Shown in pieces: positions 27,034-35,585 of a stretch of 64,000 nucleotides of DNA. The stretch lies in assembly GCA_017484285.1 (NCBI GenBank), contig JAFUTH010000017.1:78541-142540 (forward strand), given 5' to 3'. Numbering within the stretch: the first letter of the stretch is position 1; each line of letters starts with the position of its first letter. Position numbers and translations under genes: made by a program. The stretch comes from Treponema sp. GTDB lineage: Bacteria > Spirochaetota > Spirochaetia > Treponematales > Treponemataceae. The notes under the pieces were generated by a model. That model saw only the letters and a list, made by a program, of their open reading frames with translations, made no database searches and was not told the DNA's origin.

Positions 27034-28266
27034 TTATTTCCGGTGCTCATTCCGATATTCCGTCGGACTGACACCGGTTATTTTTTTAAAGACACGCGCA
27101 AAGTAGTTCATGTCGTCAAACCCGCACGAATTGGCGATTTCCCGGATTGTGCGCGTACTCTCGCCGAGCATCGGAAGCGCGTGATTCACCCGCGTTCTGT
27201 TGATATACGCGGTAATCGTCTGCCCCGTCTCTTTCGCAAACTGCGCGGAAAGATACGACGCGTTCAAAAAGACTTCATCGGCAAGCTCTTGCAGCGAAAA
27301 ATGCTCCATGCAATGAAAATCGATATAGGTGATGCACCGCTGAATCGGCTCTGAGTAACCGCCAATGTGATGCTCTCGCACTTGCGCGCAATAGGATTTT
27401 ATCATCTGAATCGACAAATCAAAGAGCTGCACCTGACTCGTGCACTGCTCAATGCTGATGGCAAACCCGCGCGACACTTCGTCGATGTAAAATGAATGCA
27501 CGCCACACTGCTCCACGGTCTTTCGGAGCAAGGTGTTCAGTATTATCGTAAAATTCTGGATATTTCGGACAGCATTCGACGTACGCGCCGTAAGCCCGAG
27601 CTGCCCCATTTTTTTGTGAAGCGCGATGGCTTTTTGCTCATCTCCGATACGAACGCACTCGAGCAAGGCGTTTTCTGTCTCATAGCGTTTTTGGGTAAGG
27701 GCGAGGCTTGCCTTGTCAATCTCCTCGGCTTCTTCGTTTGCAAAGAGATAGTTCGCTTTTTTCGCAAAATAGTGATAGATGAACTGCGAACGAGATGCCA
27801 TATCATCATCGAACAGGGCGGGAAAGAACGCACTGACGAACGACTGGAATTTATCGCGCGAAGAAACGACAGGCAGCCCCTCATAAAACGAAAGCACCTG
27901 CTTGTCATCGCACGCCTCCCCTGCCCCGATTTCCTGCATGATGGCGGCAACATCGTCTTGGCTCACGCGCTCAAACGTAAACGGCGCGGCGATAAAATAG
28001 TGCGAGCCACCCGTTTTTGTCCAGGCGTGGGGAATCGGCACGACAACGGCAGAGAGACGAAAAAAATCTTCCATGAGGTAGATGTTCCCGACAGTGCAAT
28101 GCGTCGCAATCCAGGCGATGATACGGTCATAGCCCTCGCTCGGGAAGAACTGCTTGCGCAATCCGCCGTCAAAGAGAGAAATATCGCCCTCGGCTAAGTC
28201 GAAGATAAACGAGTGAATATTCTGGCTCTCAAAAAGCCTGCGTGCGAGTTCTTTTTCACAAACCAT
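27034..28266 (-). CDS. AraC-family transcriptional regulator
   Basis: 410 aa. The C-terminal 100 residues form two helix-turn-helix units: FSLQELADEVFLNASYLSAQFAKETG and TIREIANSCGFDDMNYFARVFKKITGVSP, the latter being the AraC signature. The N-terminal 300 residues are a divergent sensor region with a Cys- and His-containing middle, without a recognisable periplasmic or receiver domain. It lies between the uid genes and uxuAB and is transcribed the other way, so it probably regulates hexuronate use. Its stop is 14 bases from the end of the OMP stub (convergent). A TATAAT on the minus strand (28273-28278) lies only six bases before the ATG and no ribosome site is present, so the message may be leaderless. 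Confidence 0.85.
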   Translation of the reverse strand: MVCEKELARRLFESQNIHSFIFDLAEGDISLFDGGLRKQFFPSEGYDRIIAWIATHCTVGNIYLMEDFFRLSAVVVPIPHAWTKTGGSHYFIAAPFTFERVSQDDVAAIMQEIGAGEACDDKQVLSFYEGLPVVSSRDKFQSFVSAFFPALFDDDMASRSQFIYHYFAKKANYLFANEEAEEIDKASLALTQKRYETENALLECVRIGDEQKAIALHKKMGQLGLTARTSNAVRNIQNFTIILNTLLRKTVEQCGVHSFYIDEVSRGFAISIEQCTSQVQLFDLSIQMIKSYCAQVREHHIGGYSEPIQRCITYIDFHCMEHFSLQELADEVFLNASYLSAQFAKETGQTITAYINRTRVNHALPMLGESTRTIREIANSCGFDDMNYFARVFKKITGVSPTEYRNEHRK

Positions 28267-28346
28267 GCGTCCATTATATACAAAAAAAGTGCTAAAAAAA
28301 ACTGTTTTTGTGCTTTCCCGTCTGCGATATGTGACATAGAATTACA

Positions 28347-28362
28347 CTGTAACCGGTTCCAG
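28347..28362. promoter_or_regulatory. LacI-type operator (CTGTAACCGGTTCCAG)
   Basis: An almost perfect 16-base palindrome (one mismatched pair) that includes the central AACCGGTT, 41 bases before the uxuA ATG. A TAGAAT at 28337-28342 can serve as -10 box, so a bound LacI-family repressor would cover the transcription start. Confidence 0.65.
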
Positions 28363-28402
28363 AGAAATCAAATCTATGCTGCGCCGGTCGGAGGAAACAC
28401 TT

Positions 28403-29536
28403 ATGGAAATGACATTGCGTTGGTACGGCTCCAAATTCGACACCGTCACCCTTGAACAGATCCGCCAGATTCCCGGCGTAAAAGGCGTCATCACCACGCT
28501 CTACGACACAAAGCCCGGCGAAGTCTGGAGCCGCGAGAGAATCCGCGCGCTCAAAGACGAAGTAGCCGCCGCTGGCCTTACAATCGCGGGCATCGAGAGC
28601 GTGAACGTCAGCGACGCAATCAAGACCGGAAGCGCCGACCGCGACAAGGACATCGACGCATATATCGAGACGCTCAAAAACCTCGGCGAGGAGGACATTC
28701 ACCTCGTCTGCTACAACTTCATGCCCGTGTTCGACTGGACGAGAACCGAGCTTGCCCGCGTGCGCGAGGACGGCTCAACGGTGCTCGCCTACACGCAGGA
28801 CGCCGTGGACGCAATTAGACCTGAGGAGATGTTCTCTTCAATCTCTGGCGACATGAACGGCTCGGTCATGCCGGGCTGGGAGCCTGAGCGCATGGCAAAA
28901 GTCAAAGAGCTCTTCGCGCTCTACAAGGACATCGATGAGGAAAAGCTTTTTGAGAACCTCAAATACTTCCTCGAGCGCATCATGCCCGTCTGCGACCAGT
29001 ACGACATCAACATGGCAATCCACCCCGACGACCCGGCGTGGAGCGTCTTCGGTCTTCCGCGCATCATCACGAACCAGAAGAACATCACCCGCATGATGCA
29101 GATGGTCGATAACCCGCACAACGGCGTCACCTTCTGCTCGGGAAGCTACGGCACCAACCCCGAGAACAATCTGCCCGAGATGATTCGCTCGCTCAAAGGT
29201 CGCATCCACTTCGCCCATGTGCGGAACCTGCGCTTCAACGCGTTCGAGCGACCCGACGGAAGTGCCGTCACCTCATGGACGGGCGAGAAAATCAAGCAGG
29301 GAAAGCCCGACTTCGAGGAAGCCTGCCACCTTTCGAGCGACGGCAGCTTCGACATGTACGAGATTGTAAAGGCGCTCTACGACATCGGCTTCACCGGCCC
29401 TATCCGCCCCGACCACGGACGCATGATTTGGGGAGAAAAAGCCATGCCCGGCTACGGCCTCTACGACCGCGCGCTCGGCGCCTGCTACATTCAGGGCTTG
29501 TGGGAAGCGGTTGAGAAAAGCAGCAAGCGGAAATAA
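28403..29536 (+). CDS. uxuA: Mannonate dehydratase
   Basis: 377 aa. UxuA converts D-mannonate to 2-keto-3-deoxygluconate in the hexuronate pathway. The start MEMTLRWYGSKFDTV and the family stretches AIHPDDPAWSVFGLPRI, TFCSGSYG and IHFAHVRN (metal-binding His and Cys residues), RPDHGRMIW near the C-terminus, are all present. The ATG at 28403 follows GGAGG by eight bases; an upstream in-frame start at 28376 is not needed. It is 12 bases ahead of uxuB. The enzymes before and after it in the route (uronate isomerase UxaC, KDG kinase, KDPG aldolase) are not in this window. Confidence 0.95.
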   Translation: MEMTLRWYGSKFDTVTLEQIRQIPGVKGVITTLYDTKPGEVWSRERIRALKDEVAAAGLTIAGIESVNVSDAIKTGSADRDKDIDAYIETLKNLGEEDIHLVCYNFMPVFDWTRTELARVREDGSTVLAYTQDAVDAIRPEEMFSSISGDMNGSVMPGWEPERMAKVKELFALYKDIDEEKLFENLKYFLERIMPVCDQYDINMAIHPDDPAWSVFGLPRIITNQKNITRMMQMVDNPHNGVTFCSGSYGTNPENNLPEMIRSLKGRIHFAHVRNLRFNAFERPDGSAVTSWTGEKIKQGKPDFEEACHLSSDGSFDMYEIVKALYDIGFTGPIRPDHGRMIWGEKAMPGYGLYDRALGACYIQGLWEAVEKSSKRK

Positions 29537-29548
29537 GGAGATTTTGCT

Positions 29549-31159
29549 ATGAAACTGACGATTGAAGGACTTAAAGACAAAGACGCATGGAAAAAGGTGG
29601 GCGTTTCAATTCCGACCTATGACGTTGCCGCCGTGCAGAGCGCGACGCGCAGTGCGCCCGTGTGGATTCATTTCGGCGCGGGAAACATCTTCCGCATGTT
29701 CATCGGCGGCTTGCAGGACACGCTCCTGAACAAGGGGCTAGCCGACAAGGGCATCATCGCCGTGGAGACCTTCGGCTACGACATCATCGACGAAATCTAC
29801 GCGCCGCATGACAACCTCGTGCTCGGCGTCACCTTGAAGCCGGACGGCAACGTGGACAAGCGCGTCATCGGCTCGCTCGCCGAGGGCATCAAGTCGATTC
29901 CGGGCGACACGGCTGAATGGGCGCGCATGAAGCAGATTTTCGCGTCCCCGAGCTTGCAGATGGTGAGCTTCACGATTACCGAAAAAGGCTACGCGCTCTA
30001 CGGAAGCGACGGCTCGCTCCTCGCGCCCGCTGCCGCCGACATCGAGGCAGGACCTGCCGCCCCCAAGACCGCGATGGGACAGGTCGCCGCCCTGCTTGCG
30101 CACCGCTTTGCAAACGGCGCGACACCGGTTGCCGTCGTGAGCATGGATAACTGCTCGCACAACGGCGAGAAGCTCCGCGCGTCCGTCGTCACGATGGCAC
30201 AGGAATGGCAGAAAAAAGGCTTTGTGAGCGCAGAATTTGTCGCGTGGCTCTCAGACGAAAGCAAAGTCTCCTTCCCGTGGTCGATGATTGACAAAATCAC
30301 CCCGCGCCCGAGCGAGGAAATCGGAAAGAAGCTCGAGAACGCAGGCATCGAACAAATGAAGCCCTTCATCTCAAAGCACAAGACCTACATCGCGCCTTTC
30401 GTGAACGCCGAGGGGCCGCAATACCTCGTGATTGAAGACCGCTTCCCGAACGGTCGCCCGCCGCTTGAGAAAGCAGGCGTATACCTGACCGACCGCGACA
30501 CCGTGAACAACGTCGAGCGCATGAAAGTCACCACCTGCCTGAACCCGCTCCACACCTCGCTTGCCGTCTACGGCTGCCTCTTAGGCTACAATCTGATTGC
30601 CGACGAGATGAAAGATAAAGACCTTGCCGCATTGGTGCACAAAGTGGGTCCGGTGGAGGGAATGCCAGTCGTCACCGACCCGAAAATCCTCTCGCCAAAA
30701 GCATTCGTTGACGAAGTGATTAACGTGCGCCTCCCCAACCCCTTCATGCCCGACACGCCGCAGCGCATCGCCTGCGACACCTCACAGAAAGTGGGCATCC
30801 GATTCGGCGAGACGATAAAGAGCTACGTGGAGAAGGACGGCGACGCAAAGAAGCTCACAGCGATTCCGCTTGCAATCGCAGGCTGGCTCCGCTACCTGCT
30901 CGGCATCGACGACGAGGGAAAGGCATTCGAGCTTTCGCCCGACCCGATGCTCGACGAGCTTACGGCAAAGCTTTCCGGCATTACGCTCGGTAAGCCTGAG
31001 AGCGCAGACGGAAAGCTCACGCCGATTCTCTCGAACGCTAACATCTTCGGAAGCGACCTCTACAAAGCCGGCATCGGCGAGAAGATTGAGGTGATGTTCA
31101 AGGAAGAGCTGGCAGGAGTCGGAGCTGTCAGAGCAACATTGCACAAGTATATGAGCTAA
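29549..31159 (+). CDS. uxuB: Fructuronate reductase (mannitol dehydrogenase family)
   Basis: 536 aa, a normal length for the long-chain polyol dehydrogenase family. The N-terminal NAD site is WIHFGAGNIFRMFIG. The central catalytic region contains PWSMIDKITPRP and the Lys-rich stretch before the C-terminal helical domain (NPLHTSLAVYGCLLG, RLPNPFMPDTPQRIA). These features fit UxuB, which reduces D-fructuronate to D-mannonate, the substrate of UxuA encoded just upstream. Tagaturonate or mannitol oxidoreductases are related alternatives, but the pairing with uxuA and the glucuronidase supports UxuB. AAGGAG precedes the ATG and a strong terminator follows the stop. Confidence 0.9.
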   Translation: MKLTIEGLKDKDAWKKVGVSIPTYDVAAVQSATRSAPVWIHFGAGNIFRMFIGGLQDTLLNKGLADKGIIAVETFGYDIIDEIYAPHDNLVLGVTLKPDGNVDKRVIGSLAEGIKSIPGDTAEWARMKQIFASPSLQMVSFTITEKGYALYGSDGSLLAPAAADIEAGPAAPKTAMGQVAALLAHRFANGATPVAVVSMDNCSHNGEKLRASVVTMAQEWQKKGFVSAEFVAWLSDESKVSFPWSMIDKITPRPSEEIGKKLENAGIEQMKPFISKHKTYIAPFVNAEGPQYLVIEDRFPNGRPPLEKAGVYLTDRDTVNNVERMKVTTCLNPLHTSLAVYGCLLGYNLIADEMKDKDLAALVHKVGPVEGMPVVTDPKILSPKAFVDEVINVRLPNPFMPDTPQRIACDTSQKVGIRFGETIKSYVEKDGDAKKLTAIPLAIAGWLRYLLGIDDEGKAFELSPDPMLDELTAKLSGITLGKPESADGKLTPILSNANIFGSDLYKAGIGEKIEVMFKEELAGVGAVRATLHKYMS

Positions 31160-31172
31160 TTTTTCATAACAG

Positions 31173-31230
31173 AAAAAGGGCTGCCTCAAACAAGCGCGTT
31201 TACACACGTGTTTGCAGGCAGCCCTTTTTT
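31173..31230. terminator. Terminator between convergent uxuB and solute-binding protein genes
   Basis: AAAAAGGGCTGCCT pairs with AGGCAGCCCTTTTT, extended inward by CAAACA/TGTTTG. A and T runs flank it on both sides, so it can work for both strands. Confidence 0.85.
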
Positions 31231-31243
31231 GTGCCCATCAGTT

Positions 31244-32497
31244 TTATTTTTCTTTTTGCCGCATTTCCTGTAATTTGACCTGCGCGGACGACAATCCCGT
31301 AAGCAATGACTTTTCTCCAGAGATGATACGCTTCATCTCGCCGCCAAGAATCGTGTAAAATTCGCTCCAGTCTTCCATAACTGGACGGTACACGCCATTT
31401 TCGAGCGCCTTGCAAACGACCTCGTACTGCGGGAATTTTTCAAGCACGTGCGTATCTTTGAGACTCGAATAGCGGCACGGAACACCGCCATAGGCAACCG
31501 TCTCTTTTTGCACGTCGGCATCCATGAGGTAGCGGAGCAGCATTGCCGCCTGTTCTTTGTGCCTGCTGTTCTCCGGAATTCCGACCGTCCAAATGCCATA
31601 GATGTTCGCATTGTATGCACGAGATGTGCCGTTCACTCTTCCCGTGAGCGCGAGATAATCCATCGATGAATTGCGCGTCGGCGTATACCAGCCCGGCCAC
31701 CCGATTCCGACCGCCGCAGAGCAATTCGCAACCGCCGCAATCAAATCATCTTTTTGCGCAGCGCGCCCCGTTTTTATCAGTTTAAGATAGAATGAAAGCG
31801 CTTCACGGAATTCCGTCGTGTTCACGGTCGGATTGAAATCGGCGTCAACAACCCATCCCCCGAATGAAAGCAAAATCGGCAGAAAATCAACGACGATATT
31901 GTTTGGCGTGTCGCCGCGATACATGAATCCGAGGTTATGACGCTTATTCGTAACACGGCAAATCCGAAGAATATCATCGAGCGATTCCATTGACTCCGGC
32001 GCATAGCCCGCTTCTTTGATGAGCTGTTTGTTATAGAGAAGAACCGTCACATTTCCGTAATACGGCGCAAGATAGAGCGCACCGTTCTGATAGCAAATGC
32101 TTTTTGTCGCGGGAATAATGTCATCATCGAGCTCATAGTCCAACTCACTCAGATTCGCAAGCACGTTCTCTGCGGTGTACTCCGCCATCCATGAGCCATC
32201 GACCATACAAAAATCATACACGCCCACATCACGCTTTGCATCAGCAAGCACCGCCTCACGCAAACCAGACTCAGAAAACTCCTCAACGACACAGGTGATG
32301 CCGAAGTCCGTCTGAAAACGCGGGATTGAATGCTTTATGACATCGGCATACGTACCCTGACGAAGCGCGAGCGTCAGATAGTGCCCCTCAACGGGCATAT
32401 CAGTGACAACGTGCACGGAATAAAAGACGATAAATCCAATCAGCGTTGCGAGCACGAGAAAACTCAGCGCAATCAGTTTGAGCGTTGTTTTTTTCAT
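31244..32497 (-). CDS. Membrane-anchored family-1 extracellular solute-binding protein without transporter
   Basis: 417 aa from the ATG at 32497 (GAGAGG upstream); a GTG two codons earlier is the alternative. The N-terminus (KKTTLKLIALSFLVLATLIGFIVF...) is a single membrane helix without lipobox, so the protein is probably tethered to the inner membrane and faces the periplasm. The body is a sugar-type SBP (SBP_bac_1): LYLAPYYGNVTVLLYNKQLIKEAG, GIGWPGWYTP, IWTVGIPENSRHKEQAAMLLRYLMD. No ABC permease or ATPase gene is near. It is instead the last gene of a unit with a diguanylate cyclase and an HD-GYP protein, 24 bases after the latter, so a sensory role for the ligand is likely. Confidence 0.8.
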   Translation of the reverse strand: MKKTTLKLIALSFLVLATLIGFIVFYSVHVVTDMPVEGHYLTLALRQGTYADVIKHSIPRFQTDFGITCVVEEFSESGLREAVLADAKRDVGVYDFCMVDGSWMAEYTAENVLANLSELDYELDDDIIPATKSICYQNGALYLAPYYGNVTVLLYNKQLIKEAGYAPESMESLDDILRICRVTNKRHNLGFMYRGDTPNNIVVDFLPILLSFGGWVVDADFNPTVNTTEFREALSFYLKLIKTGRAAQKDDLIAAVANCSAAVGIGWPGWYTPTRNSSMDYLALTGRVNGTSRAYNANIYGIWTVGIPENSRHKEQAAMLLRYLMDADVQKETVAYGGVPCRYSSLKDTHVLEKFPQYEVVCKALENGVYRPVMEDWSEFYTILGGEMKRIISGEKSLLTGLSSAQVKLQEMRQKEK

Positions 32498-32521
32498 AGA
32501 CACCTCTCGTTTAGCCGCTGA

Positions 32522-33445
32522 TTAGCGAAAATTCTCTTCATCGTATCGCTGCATTTGTTTGTGCACGTCGGCCATGCAGGCTTCGATTTTTCGGAGCGGA
32601 ATCGAGCAAAAGATGTCGACAAGAGCCGGGTCAAGCTGCGTGCCCGCTGCAAGCTTAAGCTCAGAAATCGCCTCTTCATACGTGAGCGATGCCTTATAAG
32701 AACGCTCCATCGTGACCGCCGAATACGTGTCGGCGACCGCGATAATCCGAGAAGCAAGCGGGATTTCGTCTTTCTCAAGATGATAGTAGCCACTTCCGTC
32801 AACGCGCTCGTGATGGTATTTTATCCAGCGGAGAATCGGCGAAGACATGGCAACCGGATGCAGAATCTTAACGCCGATGCCCGGATGACGGCGCATGAAT
32901 TCCCACTCGTCTTTTTCGAGTTTTCCTGCTTTTTGGATAATGCTTCGCGGCACACCGAGCTTTCCGACATCAAGCAGCAGCGACGCATATTCAAGATTGT
33001 ACGGATTGATAGCAATCCGCTGATGCAGGGGAAGGTGCGCGTACATGAGCATCGTGAGCTTTTGCACATGGAGCGAGTGCCCGTCAAGATTAGGGTCGCC
33101 CGCCTCAAGCACGCCGACAATCGCTTTGAGCAATTCAATGGATGTTCGCTCAATGCCATGAAGGTACGCAAAAAACCACAGGAAACCGATGATGATGAAG
33201 GCCTCGATTACAAGCAGCGGAATGCCGTATATCGCACACAGGTCTTCGTTCTGATACAAAAGAATAAAGAGCGCGCCCACAACGACAAGAAAGAGAAGCA
33301 CAAGCACCACTGAAAAAACGCGCGGGACGGTAGGCTGCATGAGCACGTTCTGCCGAATGAACACCTTAAAGACAAACGCGCCGATAACCGCGAGATGCAG
33401 CAAAAAACCAATGACAAGCAAGTTCTCCATGATGATGATATACAT
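32522..33445 (-). CDS. HD-GYP-type protein with altered HD pair
   Basis: 307 aa. Three to four hydrophobic helices occupy residues 5-105, then a cytosolic HD-GYP-like domain (c-di-GMP phosphodiesterase family). The HHERVDGSGY block (about 210) that contains the GYP-type signature is clear, here ending GYY instead of GYP, as is IIAVADTYSAV. The metal-binding pair that normally reads LLHDIGK is LLLDVGK here (about residue 155), so the key His is replaced by Leu; hydrolysis may be lost and the domain may only bind ligand. The start overlaps the stop of the upstream cyclase gene (TAATG) with AGGGGG before it, so the two are translated together. Confidence 0.85.
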   Translation of the reverse strand: MYIIIMENLLVIGFLLHLAVIGAFVFKVFIRQNVLMQPTVPRVFSVVLVLLFLVVVGALFILLYQNEDLCAIYGIPLLVIEAFIIIGFLWFFAYLHGIERTSIELLKAIVGVLEAGDPNLDGHSLHVQKLTMLMYAHLPLHQRIAINPYNLEYASLLLDVGKLGVPRSIIQKAGKLEKDEWEFMRRHPGIGVKILHPVAMSSPILRWIKYHHERVDGSGYYHLEKDEIPLASRIIAVADTYSAVTMERSYKASLTYEEAISELKLAAGTQLDPALVDIFCSIPLRKIEACMADVHKQMQRYDEENFR

Positions 33446-34629
33446 TACGCGCCCCCCTGCGATTCCTCTGTTTCGTCACTAAAAAAGATCCGATTCTTTC
33501 CCGCACGCTTTGAGCGATACAAGGCTTCGTCAGCACGTCGGTACGCGCCATCAAAATCGGTATCGCTGGGAATAATCTCAGTCGCGCCGAATGATGCCTG
33601 AATTCCGTTGAGACCAGTAATCTCCGCCTCGTTGAGCGACGCGAGCATTGCCGCCAATGCCGTCCGAACCTCTGCCCTTCCCGACGCGCCCTGAATAAAG
33701 ACAATGAATTCGTCGCCACCGAGCCGCCCTGCAAAACTCAGTTTTTCTTTGAGGACTTTTTCGGAAAGCGCCCAAATGTCACAATTTGCAATGCCGATTG
33801 ACTCAAGGAGCGTGCGACCAGCAATTTGAATAACCTTGTCGCCCATCTGATGACCGTACGTGTCGTTTACCTGTTTGAAACCGTCCAAATCAAGCAGGCA
33901 GACCGCAAGATAGTCTTCTTTTGACTGACGAATGATTTCTTCGGCGAGCGCAAAGAATTTTCCGCGATTAAACAACGACGTGAGCGCGTCAAAACTCGAT
34001 TTTATCTCAAGCTCCCGCTGGATATGCAAATCCCGCTGATAGAGAACGAACTGCTGCACGCGGGTGCGCTGGTACATATAGTGCAAGCCGAGCGCGAGCG
34101 TAAGGACAATCAGGCCATTGTACATGTCATGATACGCAATCGAGAATGTCTTGTAGATGAACGATGATGCAAGAAACGTCGCGAAGAACAGCAGAAACGT
34201 CACCACGATGCGGTACATCATGTCGATAAACGAAAGCGCGCTCAGAATCAACAGGACGAGGTACATCGTCGCGGGCATGTACGGCTGCAACACCGATGCA
34301 ATGATTCCATATGAGAGAAGAATGATAATCGTCAGATAAACGAACGCAGTGCTGTTTCGATTCGCGAACTGAGGAAACAGAAAGAGCAACATGTCGAGCA
34401 AAAATGCAATCGCGACATACGAAACATAAAACGGGATTCGCATCTGCGAGAGACCAAACAAATTGAGCGTCGAGAAAATCAAGTAAAGCACATTGACGAA
34501 CAAAAACCATGAAATCATGATGAAGATGTGCTTGCGATTCGTCATGGTAATCAGCTCAGAACACTCGAGGTATGTTTCTTTGTCATATCCATAGTAATTG
34601 AAGCTATTTTCCGGCAAAGCATCCTCCAT
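33445..34629 (-). CDS. Membrane diguanylate cyclase (GGDEF)
   Basis: 394 aa from the ATG at 34629; an in-frame GTG at 34647 would add six residues, and neither start has a clear ribosome site. Six hydrophobic segments (residues about 35-190) are followed by a GGDEF domain: DALTSLFNRGKFF, LLDLDGFKQVNDTYGHQMGD and the active site RLGGDEFIVFI. It makes c-di-GMP from two GTP. No RxxD inhibitory site is visible before the GGDEF motif. The membrane part has no known sensor signature that I can name. It is the first gene of a unit continuing with the HD-GYP-type protein and an anchored solute-binding protein. Confidence 0.88.
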   Translation of the reverse strand: MEDALPENSFNYYGYDKETYLECSELITMTNRKHIFIMISWFLFVNVLYLIFSTLNLFGLSQMRIPFYVSYVAIAFLLDMLLFLFPQFANRNSTAFVYLTIIILLSYGIIASVLQPYMPATMYLVLLILSALSFIDMMYRIVVTFLLFFATFLASSFIYKTFSIAYHDMYNGLIVLTLALGLHYMYQRTRVQQFVLYQRDLHIQRELEIKSSFDALTSLFNRGKFFALAEEIIRQSKEDYLAVCLLDLDGFKQVNDTYGHQMGDKVIQIAGRTLLESIGIANCDIWALSEKVLKEKLSFAGRLGGDEFIVFIQGASGRAEVRTALAAMLASLNEAEITGLNGIQASFGATEIIPSDTDFDGAYRRADEALYRSKRAGKNRIFFSDETEESQGGA

Positions 34630-34662
34630 AGTAAATGATGGCTGCACACACTCAGCACTTTC

Positions 34663-34691
34663 ATTTTAAACATACACTGTGAAAAAAGCAA
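34663..34691 (-). promoter_or_regulatory. Promoter of the cyclase/HD-GYP/binding-protein unit
   Basis: On the minus strand TTGCTT (34686-34691) and TAAAAT (34663-34668) are separated by 17 bases. The ATG at 34629 lies about 27 bases after the expected transcription start. The divergent macrodomain gene has its own TATACT near 34744. Confidence 0.6.
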
Positions 34692-34787
34692 AACAATTCT
34701 GAAAATATTTCAATATTTCTCAGCGATTTCGGCAGTAGCGTGATATACTAAAAAAAACTTTTTATCAAACCAGCACGAGGACGAACC

Positions 34788-35585
34788 ATGAGCAATAGAC
34801 CACAGACACAGGCAGACCGAAGACGATTTTTGATTGCATACTTGCTTGCAGAACGCCCCGAATGGAAAGACACGCCCATTCCCGAGCGCGAAGATGAACA
34901 ACGAACGCTCCTTCGCTCGCTCATGAACGTACGGAATCCGCTTCCTGCAAGCGAAGAATTCCTGCGCATTCAAGACGAGTATTTGCGCGAAGTGAACAAA
35001 AGCCACGGCATCACCGACATTGCTGACTTGCCTCGCATAGGCGACGGCCTGTACCTGTGGCGCGGAGACATCACGACGCTCCGCGTAGGGGCAATCGTCA
35101 ACGCGGCGAACAGCGGCATGACGGGCTGCTGGCAACCATGCCATGCCTGCATCGACAACTGCATCCACACATTCGCCGGAATCCAGCTTCGCAGCGTCTG
35201 CGCACAGATTATGCAAAAACAGGGGCATGAAGAGCCAACCGGAGACGCAAAAATCACGCCCGCGTTCAATCTCCCCTGCGACTATGTTCTGCATACAGTC
35301 GGCCCGATTATCAGCGGCCCGCTCACGCAATCTGACTGCGATCTGCTCAGCTCCTGCTACAAGAGCTGCCTCGACCGTGCAGCGGAAAACGGTGTTGAGA
35401 GCGTTGCATTCTGCTGTATCTCAACGGGCGTGTTCCGATTCCCCGCGGACAGAGCGGCAGAAATCGCCGTCGCCACCGTCAAGGAATGGAGACGCGCGCA
35501 CAAGAGCACCATCAAAGTGGTGTTCAATGTGTTCAGCGAAAAAGATGAGTCGATTTACAAGCGCGTTTTGGGAATCGTGGACTAG
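34788..35585 (+). CDS. Zinc-dependent macrodomain protein-ADP-ribose hydrolase
   Basis: 265 aa. An N-terminal helical segment (RRRFLIAYLLAERPEW) precedes a macrodomain starting near residue 85. IVNAANSGMTGCWQPCHACIDNCIHTFAG is the typical loop of the Zn-containing macrodomain class, with Cys and His ligands after the NAAN motif; GDAKITPAFNLP, YVLHTVGP and ISTGVFRFP complete the ADP-ribose pocket. The class removes ADP-ribose from proteins and is often found beside a sirtuin (SirTM) and lipoylation genes; neither is near here. GAGGA lies before the ATG. The stop overlaps that of the convergent dctP-like gene by the palindrome CTAG. Confidence 0.9.
   Translation: MSNRPQTQADRRRFLIAYLLAERPEWKDTPIPEREDEQRTLLRSLMNVRNPLPASEEFLRIQDEYLREVNKSHGITDIADLPRIGDGLYLWRGDITTLRVGAIVNAANSGMTGCWQPCHACIDNCIHTFAGIQLRSVCAQIMQKQGHEEPTGDAKITPAFNLPCDYVLHTVGPIISGPLTQSDCDLLSSCYKSCLDRAAENGVESVAFCCISTGVFRFPADRAAEIAVATVKEWRRAHKSTIKVVFNVFSEKDESIYKRVLGIVD

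Noticed and set aside
31244..32497. Part of an ABC sugar importer operon
   Set aside because: No permease or ATPase gene beside it; neighbours are c-di-GMP enzymes.
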